From: an uncultured bacterium
Lineage (GTDB): Bacteria > Cyanobacteriota > Vampirovibrionia > Gastranaerophilales > Gastranaerophilaceae
Reading direction: 5' to 3'
NCBI GenBank assembly: GCA_902772945.1
Contig: CACYCU010000046.1
Coordinates: 1 to 6,855, forward strand
DNA: 6,855 bases
In this document: piece after piece, positions 1 through 6,842 of the stretch
How positions within the stretch are numbered: the stretch's first letter is position 1
Layout of the letters: each line of letters begins with the position of its first letter
Program-made: the position numbers and the translations under genes
Notes under the pieces: model-generated
Databases searched by the model: none
Told to the model about the DNA's origin: nothing
What the model saw: the letters and a program-made list of their open reading frames with translations, nothing else

Positions 1-33
1 AAATTGAAAAACAAATTGCACAATATTACTTAT

Positions 34-339
34 ATGAAAAAATTTTTACTAATACTTTTCGGCTTATTATTCATAATAATTTGCTATAAAGCATTTTCAA
101 TACAAAGTTTACAAGAATCAAGAAAAGTTGACGGTATTGTAGAACCTGTATTTACGCAGGATTGCTTTCCGAGAACTTTGATGCAAAGCGGAGTATCAAA
201 AAGATGTTTTGAACGTGCAAATTTAGGACAAAATATTTTTTGTACAAAATCCGAACTTAAAAATATAGAAGAATATTACAAAAAAGGTCAGGAAAATGAT
301 CCGCTTAACGACGGTTCAGGACAATTTTGCGCAGATTAA
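34..339 (+). CDS. small membrane-anchored or exported cysteine-containing protein, function unknown
   Basis: The predicted product has 101 residues from the ATG at 34. It opens with a short basic n-region (MKK) and a strongly hydrophobic stretch of about 15 residues (LLILFGLLFIIIC). This fits an N-terminal membrane anchor or signal peptide with the rest outside the cytoplasm. The soluble part is short and polar, with cysteines at residues 44, 58, 70 and 99 plus one (17) at the end of the hydrophobic stretch. Four cysteines in an exported domain could form two disulfides (inference). The Cys at 17 is preceded by III, which is not a proper lipobox. The ATG was chosen because it places the n-region directly at the start. 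The frame is open to the left edge with an in-frame TTG at 4, so a 10-residue longer form or a start outside the window is possible. No clear Shine-Dalgarno precedes the ATG. Its stop lies 2 nt from the stop of the convergent gene. I do not recognise the family. Confidence 0.65.
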   Translation: MKKFLLILFGLLFIIICYKAFSIQSLQESRKVDGIVEPVFTQDCFPRTLMQSGVSKRCFERANLGQNIFCTKSELKNIEEYYKKGQENDPLNDGSGQFCAD

Positions 340-341
340 AT

Positions 342-2300
342 TTATTGATGTAATTTTTTCACTACACAACAATACATCTGCACCTGTGTTTGAACACCAT
401 CTTTTATGCATTCCTGCATTAAATTTTTTATATAATTTCTTTTATACTGCGGTTTGTGATATTCAAAATAAAATCCGTCAAGTATAACCTTTTTAACATC
501 ATCACCTGCAGGCGAGCCAAAATCTCCGGCAAATTTATCCGCACTCTCAATTGTATAAAACGAGATTTTATTTTGTTGTTCAATCTTTTTTGTCTTAGAT
601 TTTTCAATTTTGAAATTTTTATCTGATATATAAAATTCTATATCACTCTCTCCGTCATTATAATAAATAAAATTTTTTGACTGAGATAAAGGTTTTGTAC
701 TTTCCAGATACCCAATAGGATAAACAAAACCGTTTTTTGCAAAATAGTATAACAATCCATAATTTGAATTTTTATTTTCATCCGCTTTATCAGTAATTAT
801 TAAAATTCGTTCCTTTGATTTGTTTATTTTAACTGTTGTGTAATAATAATTTTTTGGGAATTCTGTCAAAACAACGGAATAGTCAAAATAATCTTTTTTG
901 GGATTATATTTGTCTGAAATTTTATTTTTTTTAGTTGAGGGAATAATTGCATTGATTAGCGGTATAAAGTCAAATCGTTCATATTTTTCAAATGTTTTTT
1001 TTCTCTCATTGTAGTATTCTTCTGTTACATTTTCCCATTTTTCATCAGAATAAGAAATAAACCATGGCTTTTTGGGATTTTCATATTCGTCATATTTAAA
1101 ATTAACTTGTGGATATAATTCAGTTGAATTTTCAACCAGATTATAAACTCTAACACCGCTTTCCATTGCACCCGATGAATATTCGTTACACACAAAGCTG
1201 TCATCACAAACGTAATATCTGTTTCTTTCGCCGCCACTTATTACATGCCGGGGTTTTCGGTTAACCATTGTATATATATCATAAATTACACCTTTCCAAT
1301 TACCATCTGCAATTTCGCCAATTAAAAGTTCATCTATTCCGTCAGCATTAACATCAAAATAAGCATATCCGATTTTATCCTTTGGAATTATGTTATACAT
1401 GTAGCTCATATTTTCTTTTTCAAGTCTTGATGAATCCCATTGTTCAATCATTGCAATAAAATGCTTTTCTAAAACTTTATTGTATAAATTCTGTCCCTTC
1501 ATTCCTTGATTTCTAAAATATTTTGAGCCTTTGACACCTTGAATATTGAGATTTTCGCCAATGTCATAAAGCAGCTTGAAAGACGCAGGTGCTTCCGGGC
1601 TTTTAGTATAATCATATTGGACATCTGTAGGATGTTTAAGAACTATATCGTACAAATTTCCTTTTTTATCAGTTAATTCTCCTATTTTTTTACTTCCGGG
1701 AAGAACAGCATGATCTGAGGGATTTTTGTATGCTTTTATTCCAAAGGCAAATCCGCCGAATCCGGCCGCTTTAGAGTCTTTATGGTATACAGAAATTTTG
1801 TCTTTTTCGTTTTTTACCTCATAAATCCCTCTCAATTCTTCGGGTAAAGTTATAGAAAACAGTTTATTTTTTATAGTTGTATCTTTAATTAAATCTTTAT
1901 TTGCGCGAATAAATTCTGTTTTTGTATTGTCTTTATAATCTGCCCAGATTAGTCCTGTACTATCAGCAGTTATATATCCTGAACCGTCTGTGTAATCAAT
2001 TTTTTCAGTATATTTATTTTGATCATCATAATAACGATAAATATGAATTCCATCTTTATAAATCAGCTTGCCGTTTTTGTCAGGTTTAGCATTAAACCTG
2101 TAGATATCCTTTTGCGCAAGATTATCTTCTCTCCATGTAATAAAAATTTGATATTCACTATCATTAGAATAAATATCCATTACAACTCGTTCAGATATTT
2201 TTTCAGCCCATCGTCCATTATATTTATTTGCAACATCACCGTATGCACAAGTTTGCATACAAAAAATAATAAATAAAATTAAAGTAAATAATTTTCGCAT
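342..2300 (-). CDS. large secreted multidomain protein with calcium-loop-like motif, uncharacterised
   Basis: The product has 652 residues. A signal peptide covers residues 1-21 (basic MRK, hydrophobic core, A-Y-G before D22 as a plausible signal peptidase I site). Residues about 25-132 resemble the small beta-rich domain found in secreted proteins of gut bacteria: NGRW near 28-31, alternating hydrophobics, W56 and W119. Residues about 150-255 form a second region with a PTDVQY motif (224-229). Residues 272-380 begin with an LYNKVLEKHF helix, then DVNADGIDELLIGE (316-329), an EF-hand or FG-GAP-like loop with Asp/Asn/Asp at 1, 3 and 5 followed by acidic residues. GGERNRYYVC (356-365) with C365 and C371 follows. 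Residues about 455-652 are Lys/Tyr-rich and end with Cys 631, 644 and 645. From recollection this order occurs in uncharacterised Firmicutes and other gut proteins, and I cannot name a Pfam family. No catalytic motif is visible, so a structural, ligand-binding or envelope role is a guess. The ATG at 2300 is supported by a signal peptide and a GGGAG ribosome site. The gene is divergent from the autotransporter. Confidence 0.85.
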   Translation of the reverse strand: MRKLFTLILFIIFCMQTCAYGDVANKYNGRWAEKISERVVMDIYSNDSEYQIFITWREDNLAQKDIYRFNAKPDKNGKLIYKDGIHIYRYYDDQNKYTEKIDYTDGSGYITADSTGLIWADYKDNTKTEFIRANKDLIKDTTIKNKLFSITLPEELRGIYEVKNEKDKISVYHKDSKAAGFGGFAFGIKAYKNPSDHAVLPGSKKIGELTDKKGNLYDIVLKHPTDVQYDYTKSPEAPASFKLLYDIGENLNIQGVKGSKYFRNQGMKGQNLYNKVLEKHFIAMIEQWDSSRLEKENMSYMYNIIPKDKIGYAYFDVNADGIDELLIGEIADGNWKGVIYDIYTMVNRKPRHVISGGERNRYYVCDDSFVCNEYSSGAMESGVRVYNLVENSTELYPQVNFKYDEYENPKKPWFISYSDEKWENVTEEYYNERKKTFEKYERFDFIPLINAIIPSTKKNKISDKYNPKKDYFDYSVVLTEFPKNYYYTTVKINKSKERILIITDKADENKNSNYGLLYYFAKNGFVYPIGYLESTKPLSQSKNFIYYNDGESDIEFYISDKNFKIEKSKTKKIEQQNKISFYTIESADKFAGDFGSPAGDDVKKVILDGFYFEYHKPQYKRNYIKNLMQECIKDGVQTQVQMYCCVVKKLHQ

Positions 2301-2308
2301 TTAAATTT

Positions 2309-2313
2309 CTCCC
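2309..2313 (-). promoter_or_regulatory. ribosome binding site of the 652-aa gene
   Basis: On the minus strand GGGAG lies 8 nt before the ATG at 2300. This is a good Shine-Dalgarno match at normal spacing and it supports the chosen start. Confidence 0.7.
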
Positions 2314-2319
2314 ACACTC

Positions 2320-2348
2320 ATTATAAAACAAATATATTAATCTGATTA
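2320..2348 (-). promoter_or_regulatory. putative sigma-70 promoter of the 652-aa gene
   Basis: The minus strand has a perfect TATAAT at 2325-2320. With a 17-nt spacer, the -35 position (2348-2343) reads TAATCA, a weak match to TTGACA. Transcription would begin near 2312-2314, close to the ribosome site, giving a very short leader. The -10 is convincing, but the background is AT-rich and the -35 is poor. That weakness would fit an activated or repressible promoter (inference). Confidence 0.45.
2338..2348. repeat. short inverted repeat TAATC-T-GATTA, possible operator
   Basis: The sequence is a perfect 5-bp inverted repeat around one central base. It coincides with the -35 region of the leftward promoter. 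This is where a repressor or activator of the divergent pair could bind, but such a short AT-rich dyad can easily occur by chance. Confidence 0.25.
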
Positions 2349-2368
2349 GATGATTTAAACAAATAAAT

Positions 2369-2384
2369 AATATTTTAAAATATT
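2369..2384. repeat. 16-bp perfect palindrome AATATTTTAAAATATT upstream of the autotransporter promoter
   Basis: The palindrome ends 2 bp before the -35 hexamer of the rightward promoter. It could be an AT-rich UP-element or a binding site for a dimeric regulator. The base composition is extreme (all A/T), which raises the odds of a chance palindrome. Confidence 0.3.
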
Positions 2385-2386
2385 TG

Positions 2387-2416
2387 TTGACAACTTTAGA
2401 AAAAAAAATATATACT
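2387..2416 (+). promoter_or_regulatory. sigma-70-type promoter of the autotransporter gene
   Basis: A perfect -35 TTGACA sits at 2387-2392. A TATACT -10 (five of six consensus bases) is at 2411-2416 after an 18-nt spacer, and an overlapping TATATA at 2409-2414 would give a 16-nt spacer. The spacer contains nine consecutive A residues (2400-2408). The start of transcription would be near 2423, leaving a leader of about 28 nt. Confidence 0.7.
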
Positions 2417-2442
2417 AACGTAAGAGTTGTTGTAATGAAATT

Positions 2443-2446
2443 GGAG
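2443..2446 (+). promoter_or_regulatory. ribosome binding site of the autotransporter
   Basis: GGAG lies 4 nt before the ATG at 2451. The spacing is slightly short, but this is the only Shine-Dalgarno-like sequence near a start that yields a proper signal peptide. Confidence 0.55.
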
Positions 2447-2450
2447 CTTT

Positions 2451-5400
2451 ATGAAAAAGAATATATTATTTATTGCGGCATTAATTGCTTTAAGTTCACT
2501 AAGTGCTGGAACTTCGAATGCTGCTGATGTTACTAGTTGGAGTGATTTAAAGACAAATAGCGAAGAAGCAAATATTAAATTCTCAAACGATATCACAGCT
2601 GAAGGTGCTACACCTCCGGCTTCATTTCCATCGCCTATTACATTTTCATCTGCAACAGATCAGACAATCGATGGTAATTATCATTCTTTTTCTTCCCAGG
2701 ATTTACACACTGACAGATGGTATTATTACTCTTTAAGTGCCTCAAAAACCGGTGGAAGTCTGAGCTTAAAAAATCTAGGAAAATTCTCGGACGGTAGCGC
2801 TGATAATAACACATTTTCTTATACAGATGTAAATGGAAATACTGTATATAAAAATATTGATGCTTCGGTAAATAATTGGAAGGGGTATTTTTTAACAATT
2901 GGCAAACCAATAACTACCAATATTTCAAATAGCGTTTTTACCGACAATGGAAAAGATACTGATGCAAAATTAATATATGTAAGTGGTTCAGGAACCGGCA
3001 CTTTAAATGTAACCGACAGCATTTTTTACAACAATAAAGTTGCCAATGTTGAGGGAGTTGTATCAGGCGGCAGATATAATTTAAATGTTGAAAACTCTGT
3101 TTTTTACAACAACCACAATGCAAATTATGCCGGTGGTGCTTTATACGGTAATGGTATTGTTAATATAAAAAATTCTTATTTTATTAATAACGCAGCTGAA
3201 AAGGATACAGGCGGAGCTATCAGTCTTGGCGGCAGCGCTACTCTAACAATTGAAGGCTCAAGATTTGAAGGTAATTCTTCAAATGATGAAGGCGGAGCTA
3301 TAAGTGGTTGGGGCTCTACCAATATAGCATTAATCAAAGATTCACAATTTATAAATAATCATAACGGCGGCACAAAATATGATGGTGGTGCTATATCTTT
3401 AAGCGGTGGTTATATTCAGACATTGGATAATGTATTATTTGAAGGCAACAGGGCTTGTTCAAAAGGCGGCGGGGTATACGGCGGAATGAACGGGTCTAAT
3501 ACTAAACCGCCAATACTAATAAAAAACACTATATTCAAAAATAATGAGGCAAGTACCGGTGGCGGTTATTATACAGACGGACAGGGAAGAACGAATTATA
3601 CATACATCACAGACAGTGAATTCACAAATAATATAGTAAAAGCAACAGACCATTATATGGAATTTGGCATTCCTGTTGGTGGTGGTATGATTAGCGCCGG
3701 CAACGTTCCTATTATTATTAACAACACAACTTTCACCGGAAATTCTGCTATTCCGGATGGTAGTAGTGCTTACTCTGCCGGTGGCGGAATTTATTTTGCT
3801 GGGGAGTCTGCAAGTTATCCATTAAAAATAGTGGACTCAACATTCACCAATAACTCTGCTCTGGAAGGCGGTGCAATATTTATACAGAATGCCGATACCT
3901 CTATTATTGCACAGACAAAAGATGTAATATTTAGCGGAAATACTGCCGGTGCAGATACCGATGATTATAACGGCGGTGCTGACATATATTTCCAAGCAGA
4001 TTCTTATTCTGCAACACTATCATTAAATGCTGCCGAAGATAACAAAATAGTATTTAACGGTTCAATTGCATCTTATATTGAAGGTGATAAAACATCTACA
4101 ATAGATATCAATAATAGCGGTGTTACTTATAATACATATAACGGCACTACAGAAGCCCCTGTCACTGCCGGTAATGCGGGAGAAATCCAGTTCAACGCCA
4201 GAGTTGGTGATGAGAATAATCCGTTTTCTGCCATCAATTTATACGGCGGAACTTTATCAATAGGACAAAACTCTACAGCAAGCAATCCAGACGGATTTTT
4301 AAACGATAACAAATTTTATGTCAAAGGTGATAGTACCCTTAATACGGTAAACGGGATAATCGGGAAATTTGTACCAAAGGCATTTGAAATAGGAAACGGC
4401 GTTTCTCTTGATTATCAAATGGATGTTGATTTGGCAAACACACAATCTGATACTCTTGGAATAACAGCCAATAACGGTTCGCTTAATTTATCAAGCTTTA
4501 ACGTTATTTCAGACTCAGATACAGAAGGTTTAAAAATTAAATATTCCGATTCAAATGTAAACGGCAATGTAAAAAGCGGATATTCAATTACAACAAGCAC
4601 TAAAACCTATGACGTTACAGCAGAAAACGACAGCACAGGCTCTTATATAATATTTTCAGCTTCTGAAGCCGGTGGAGGTCTACCTGCAGCAATAGCAAAT
4701 GCCTCAGATCAATATATTATTACAAATAACCAAGATGAAAAAGTTGATGCTTGGGAATCTGCAACAGGTAATGTTATTACAAGTGATATTGATATAAATG
4801 GCAACGGAAATTCTATTTATACAGAAAACAACATAGATGGTATGGTTGTTTCTGACGGTACAAATACAACATTGAGGAACATTAAAGAATTATCAGGTTT
4901 TAATAATGCTTTAACAAATAATAATGGAACTCTTTCTATTATTGATTCCAATATTAAAGGCAACTCAGGAGATGCAGATATTACCAATAATGCCGGTACA
5001 ATTATAATTAATGCGAAAACAAAAGATATAACAATTGGTAGTGAAAATACTAACAATGCATTGACATCTTCTGGTGGAATAATAGACGTTAAGGGTACAA
5101 ACAAAGTTACTTTTAACGGTAATGTTAAAGGTTCAAACGATGCATCTATGAATATTTCTGCTGATACTACCTTTAATAATAGCGTGTCAGACATGAATAT
5201 CAACCAATCATCAGGGGCAGTTAATATAAAAGATTTTTCAGGAGCTGATTATAAATTGAATAATGGTACAGTTAATTTAAACAAATCCGGCAGCTTTTCA
5301 CCTGATAATTTTGAGTTAAACAACGGTAATGTAAATATAGCAAATGAGTCGGCATTTTCTCCATCATCAAACATATTTAACGGTGGCAATATTAATGCTA

Positions 5401-6725
5401 TCAACAATAATACCGGAAATCTTAATTTCAATACTTTAACATTAAATGATAATATCAATCTTGCTGTTGATGTTGATATGGACAAACAGATTATGGATAC
5501 TATTTCAGCAGCCACTATAAATGGTGCAGGAAAGATAAATGTAAACCAATTTAATCTTATTTCAGAAACAAATAAACCTAAAATTAGTATTAATTTTGCA
5601 AATGGCAATATAAAAAATTATGTATCAACTGATGTTAAAACATTGGAAGGTAAAATTTTTAAATACAATGTAGGTTATGACAGCAAAACAGGTCAATTTA
5701 ATTTTGCCGGCGGCGGAAGCAGTTCTGAAGGTTATAGTCCTTCAATTCTTGCTTCACCAATAGCAGCTCAATTGCAAGGATATCTAACTCAATTAAATTC
5801 TTATGATGAAGCTTTTAGAAACATGGATATGTACATGTTGCTTCCATACAGAGTCAGACAAGCAATGAAATACCGAAATCGTTATGCTATAAGCACATCA
5901 GACTATGTTTACGACTCAGATAAAACTATATATGATAATTCTACCGGTTGGGTAAGAACTCATACAACATTTGAAAATGTTCCTTTAAGAAATGGTCCCA
6001 AAGTTAACAATATTGCCTACGGTACGTACTTTGGTTCAGAATCTGAATTTTATGACCTTGGTAAAGGCTGGGAAGGTACTTGGGGGCTATATGCAGGATA
6101 CAACGGCTCTCATCAAACCTATAACGGCATAAGTATGTATCAAAATGGCGGAACATTAGGCATATTGGGAATGGCCTACAAAGGTAATTTTTTCCAAGGC
6201 TTAACAATAAATACAGGTGCAAATGGCGGTGAAGCTTCCACAAGATACGGCAATGAAAATTTTGCAATGTTAATGGCCGGTATAGCTTCAAAAACAGGTT
6301 ATAATTTTGAATTTAAAGATGGTAAATACATTATACAACCAAATCTGTTATTATCTTATTCTTTTGTTAACACTTTTGATTACACAAATGCAGCAGGAGT
6401 ACATATTTCATCAGATCCGTTACACGCAATTCAAATTGAACCAAATATAAAATTTGTAGCAAATTTGAAAAACGGTTGGCAGCCATATGCGAGTGTAGGT
6501 ATGGTATGGAGTGTAATGGATGAAACGCACTACAAAGCTAATAATGTTTCTTTGCCGGAATTAAGCGTAAAACCATATGTTAAATATGGTGTTGGTATTA
6601 GAAAAACCTGGGGTGAACGTTTTACCGGATTTTTGCAAACATTTATCACAAACGGTGGACGTAACGGTGTTGGTATTCAACTCGGCTTCAGATGGTCACT
6701 GGGGAAACAGAAACCAAATTTATAA
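2451..6725 (+). CDS. autotransporter with Pmp-like beta-helical passenger and C-terminal beta-barrel
   Basis: This is a predicted type V secreted surface protein of 1424 residues. It has a signal peptide (1-24 or 1-25, MKK then hydrophobic core, SNA-A cleavage). The Asn/Gly/Ser-rich passenger extends to about 1089. Residues 163-514 hold about twelve F-x-x-N motifs alternating with GG[AG] motifs (GGAIS, GGALYG, GGGVYG), the signature of chlamydial polymorphic membrane proteins (Pfam Chlam_PMP) and right-handed beta-helices. Residues about 515-650 are beta-rich. A cap-like segment (651-743) is followed by a second module (about 755-1000) with a 20-residue repeat, then a second cap-like copy (1001-1089). 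A GGGSSS linker and a helix-prone stretch (about 1099-1128) lead to a barrel of about 260 residues (from about S1164) rich in alternating aromatics, ending in GFRWSLG plus KQKPNL. The size fits a 12-strand Autotransporter domain. The passenger has one Cys (336), as expected for this pathway. No protease catalytic motif is seen, so adhesion or surface coating is likelier than enzyme activity (inference). The exact ligand is unknown. Confidence 0.93.
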   Translation: MKKNILFIAALIALSSLSAGTSNAADVTSWSDLKTNSEEANIKFSNDITAEGATPPASFPSPITFSSATDQTIDGNYHSFSSQDLHTDRWYYYSLSASKTGGSLSLKNLGKFSDGSADNNTFSYTDVNGNTVYKNIDASVNNWKGYFLTIGKPITTNISNSVFTDNGKDTDAKLIYVSGSGTGTLNVTDSIFYNNKVANVEGVVSGGRYNLNVENSVFYNNHNANYAGGALYGNGIVNIKNSYFINNAAEKDTGGAISLGGSATLTIEGSRFEGNSSNDEGGAISGWGSTNIALIKDSQFINNHNGGTKYDGGAISLSGGYIQTLDNVLFEGNRACSKGGGVYGGMNGSNTKPPILIKNTIFKNNEASTGGGYYTDGQGRTNYTYITDSEFTNNIVKATDHYMEFGIPVGGGMISAGNVPIIINNTTFTGNSAIPDGSSAYSAGGGIYFAGESASYPLKIVDSTFTNNSALEGGAIFIQNADTSIIAQTKDVIFSGNTAGADTDDYNGGADIYFQADSYSATLSLNAAEDNKIVFNGSIASYIEGDKTSTIDINNSGVTYNTYNGTTEAPVTAGNAGEIQFNARVGDENNPFSAINLYGGTLSIGQNSTASNPDGFLNDNKFYVKGDSTLNTVNGIIGKFVPKAFEIGNGVSLDYQMDVDLANTQSDTLGITANNGSLNLSSFNVISDSDTEGLKIKYSDSNVNGNVKSGYSITTSTKTYDVTAENDSTGSYIIFSASEAGGGLPAAIANASDQYIITNNQDEKVDAWESATGNVITSDIDINGNGNSIYTENNIDGMVVSDGTNTTLRNIKELSGFNNALTNNNGTLSIIDSNIKGNSGDADITNNAGTIIINAKTKDITIGSENTNNALTSSGGIIDVKGTNKVTFNGNVKGSNDASMNISADTTFNNSVSDMNINQSSGAVNIKDFSGADYKLNNGTVNLNKSGSFSPDNFELNNGNVNIANESAFSPSSNIFNGGNINAINNNTGNLNFNTLTLNDNINLAVDVDMDKQIMDTISAATINGAGKINVNQFNLISETNKPKISINFANGNIKNYVSTDVKTLEGKIFKYNVGYDSKTGQFNFAGGGSSSEGYSPSILASPIAAQLQGYLTQLNSYDEAFRNMDMYMLLPYRVRQAMKYRNRYAISTSDYVYDSDKTIYDNSTGWVRTHTTFENVPLRNGPKVNNIAYGTYFGSESEFYDLGKGWEGTWGLYAGYNGSHQTYNGISMYQNGGTLGILGMAYKGNFFQGLTINTGANGGEASTRYGNENFAMLMAGIASKTGYNFEFKDGKYIIQPNLLLSYSFVNTFDYTNAAGVHISSDPLHAIQIEPNIKFVANLKNGWQPYASVGMVWSVMDETHYKANNVSLPELSVKPYVKYGVGIRKTWGERFTGFLQTFITNGGRNGVGIQLGFRWSLGKQKPNL
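2937..3992 (+). repeat. coding region of FxxN / GG[AG] Pmp-type tandem repeats
   Basis: Residues 163-514 contain FTDN, FYNN (twice), FINN, FEGN, FINN, FEGN, FKNN, FTNN, FTGN, FTNN and FSGN. Most are followed 8-25 residues later by GGA or GGG plus a hydrophobic residue. Each unit would be about one turn of a beta-helix. Spacing is irregular (roughly 22-40 residues) and the units have diverged at the DNA level, so this is an old repeat rather than a recent expansion. Confidence 0.8.
4401..4679 (+). repeat. cap-like protein module, copy 1 (internal to the autotransporter)
   Basis: Residues 651-743 share an ordered set of positions with residues 1001-1089. These are a DVD motif, a following DT, an N-x(0-3)-FN-[VI]-IS segment, a K-[IL]-x-[IK] strand, an N-[VI] turn, a Y-[DN]-V strand, a DS-TG turn and a closing GGG. 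The copy lies mid-protein and leads into a second passenger module instead of a barrel. Confidence 0.6.
5250..5429 (+). repeat. three 60-bp units coding a 20-residue repeat in the second passenger module
   Basis: Units start at residues 934, 954 and 974. Units 1 and 2 share LNNG-x-VN-[LI] followed by FSP at the same offset. Unit 3 keeps FNGGNIN at the equivalent position but loses the FSP part. The constant period of 20 residues fits one beta-helix turn each. Confidence 0.65.
5451..5717 (+). repeat. cap-like protein module, copy 2, directly before the barrel linker
   Basis: Residues 1001-1089 are the counterpart of residues 651-743 (DVD, DT, FNLIS, KISINF, YNVGYDS-TG, GGG). Its position at the passenger/barrel junction matches where autochaperone or beta-helix cap segments sit in autotransporters. 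That role is inferred from position, not from a recognised family. Confidence 0.6.
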
Positions 6726-6805
6726 ACATAAGTTTCCAACTCTACCGAATTTTACAGAGTAAGCGAATGTATCCCGACATGCAGTTTGATTAATATAAAT
6801 GTAAA

Positions 6806-6842
6806 TAGACAGATGGTATGGTTTCATTAGACAGATAGTTTG
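6806..6842. repeat. imperfect 15-bp direct repeat with 22-bp period in the downstream flank
   Basis: TAGACAGATGGTATG (6806-6820) and TAGACAGATAGTTTG (6828-6842) match at 13 of 15 positions. The repeat starts are 22 bp apart, about two helical turns, which would place two protein-binding half-sites on the same DNA face. The whole flank from 6726 to the window end has no gene I can support and no clear rho-independent terminator, so the sites may belong to the regulatory region of a gene beyond the window. Confidence 0.4.

Noticed and set aside
338..359. AAATT...AATTT dyad followed by a T-run at the convergent gene ends
   Set aside because: The stem is five A/T pairs only and too weak for a terminator. 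The T-run lies inside the coding sequence of the opposing gene.
2239..2300. Lipoprotein signal in the 652-aa protein (MQTC before Cys18)
   Set aside because: The residues before the Cys fit the lipobox poorly, and an A-Y-G signal peptidase I site follows immediately.
2435..2527. 30-codon reading frame starting in the leader and overlapping the autotransporter start in another frame
   Set aside because: It has no good ribosome site and its sequence is simply the shifted signal-peptide region, with no sign of selection visible.
4817..5608. Two long hydrophobic reading frames on the minus strand (4817-5203 and 5249-5608)
   Set aside because: They are antisense to the Asn/Asp/Ile-rich passenger, whose codons read backwards as hydrophobic residues. 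The forward frame has clear repeats and domain structure.
6739..6760. ACTCT...AGAGT inverted repeat after the autotransporter as a terminator
   Set aside because: The stem is only 5 bp with a 12-nt loop and no following T-run, so it is not a convincing rho-independent terminator.
6577..6762. 61-codon plus-strand frame overlapping the end of the autotransporter
   Set aside because: It is an out-of-frame shadow of the barrel coding sequence without a ribosome site or recognisable features.
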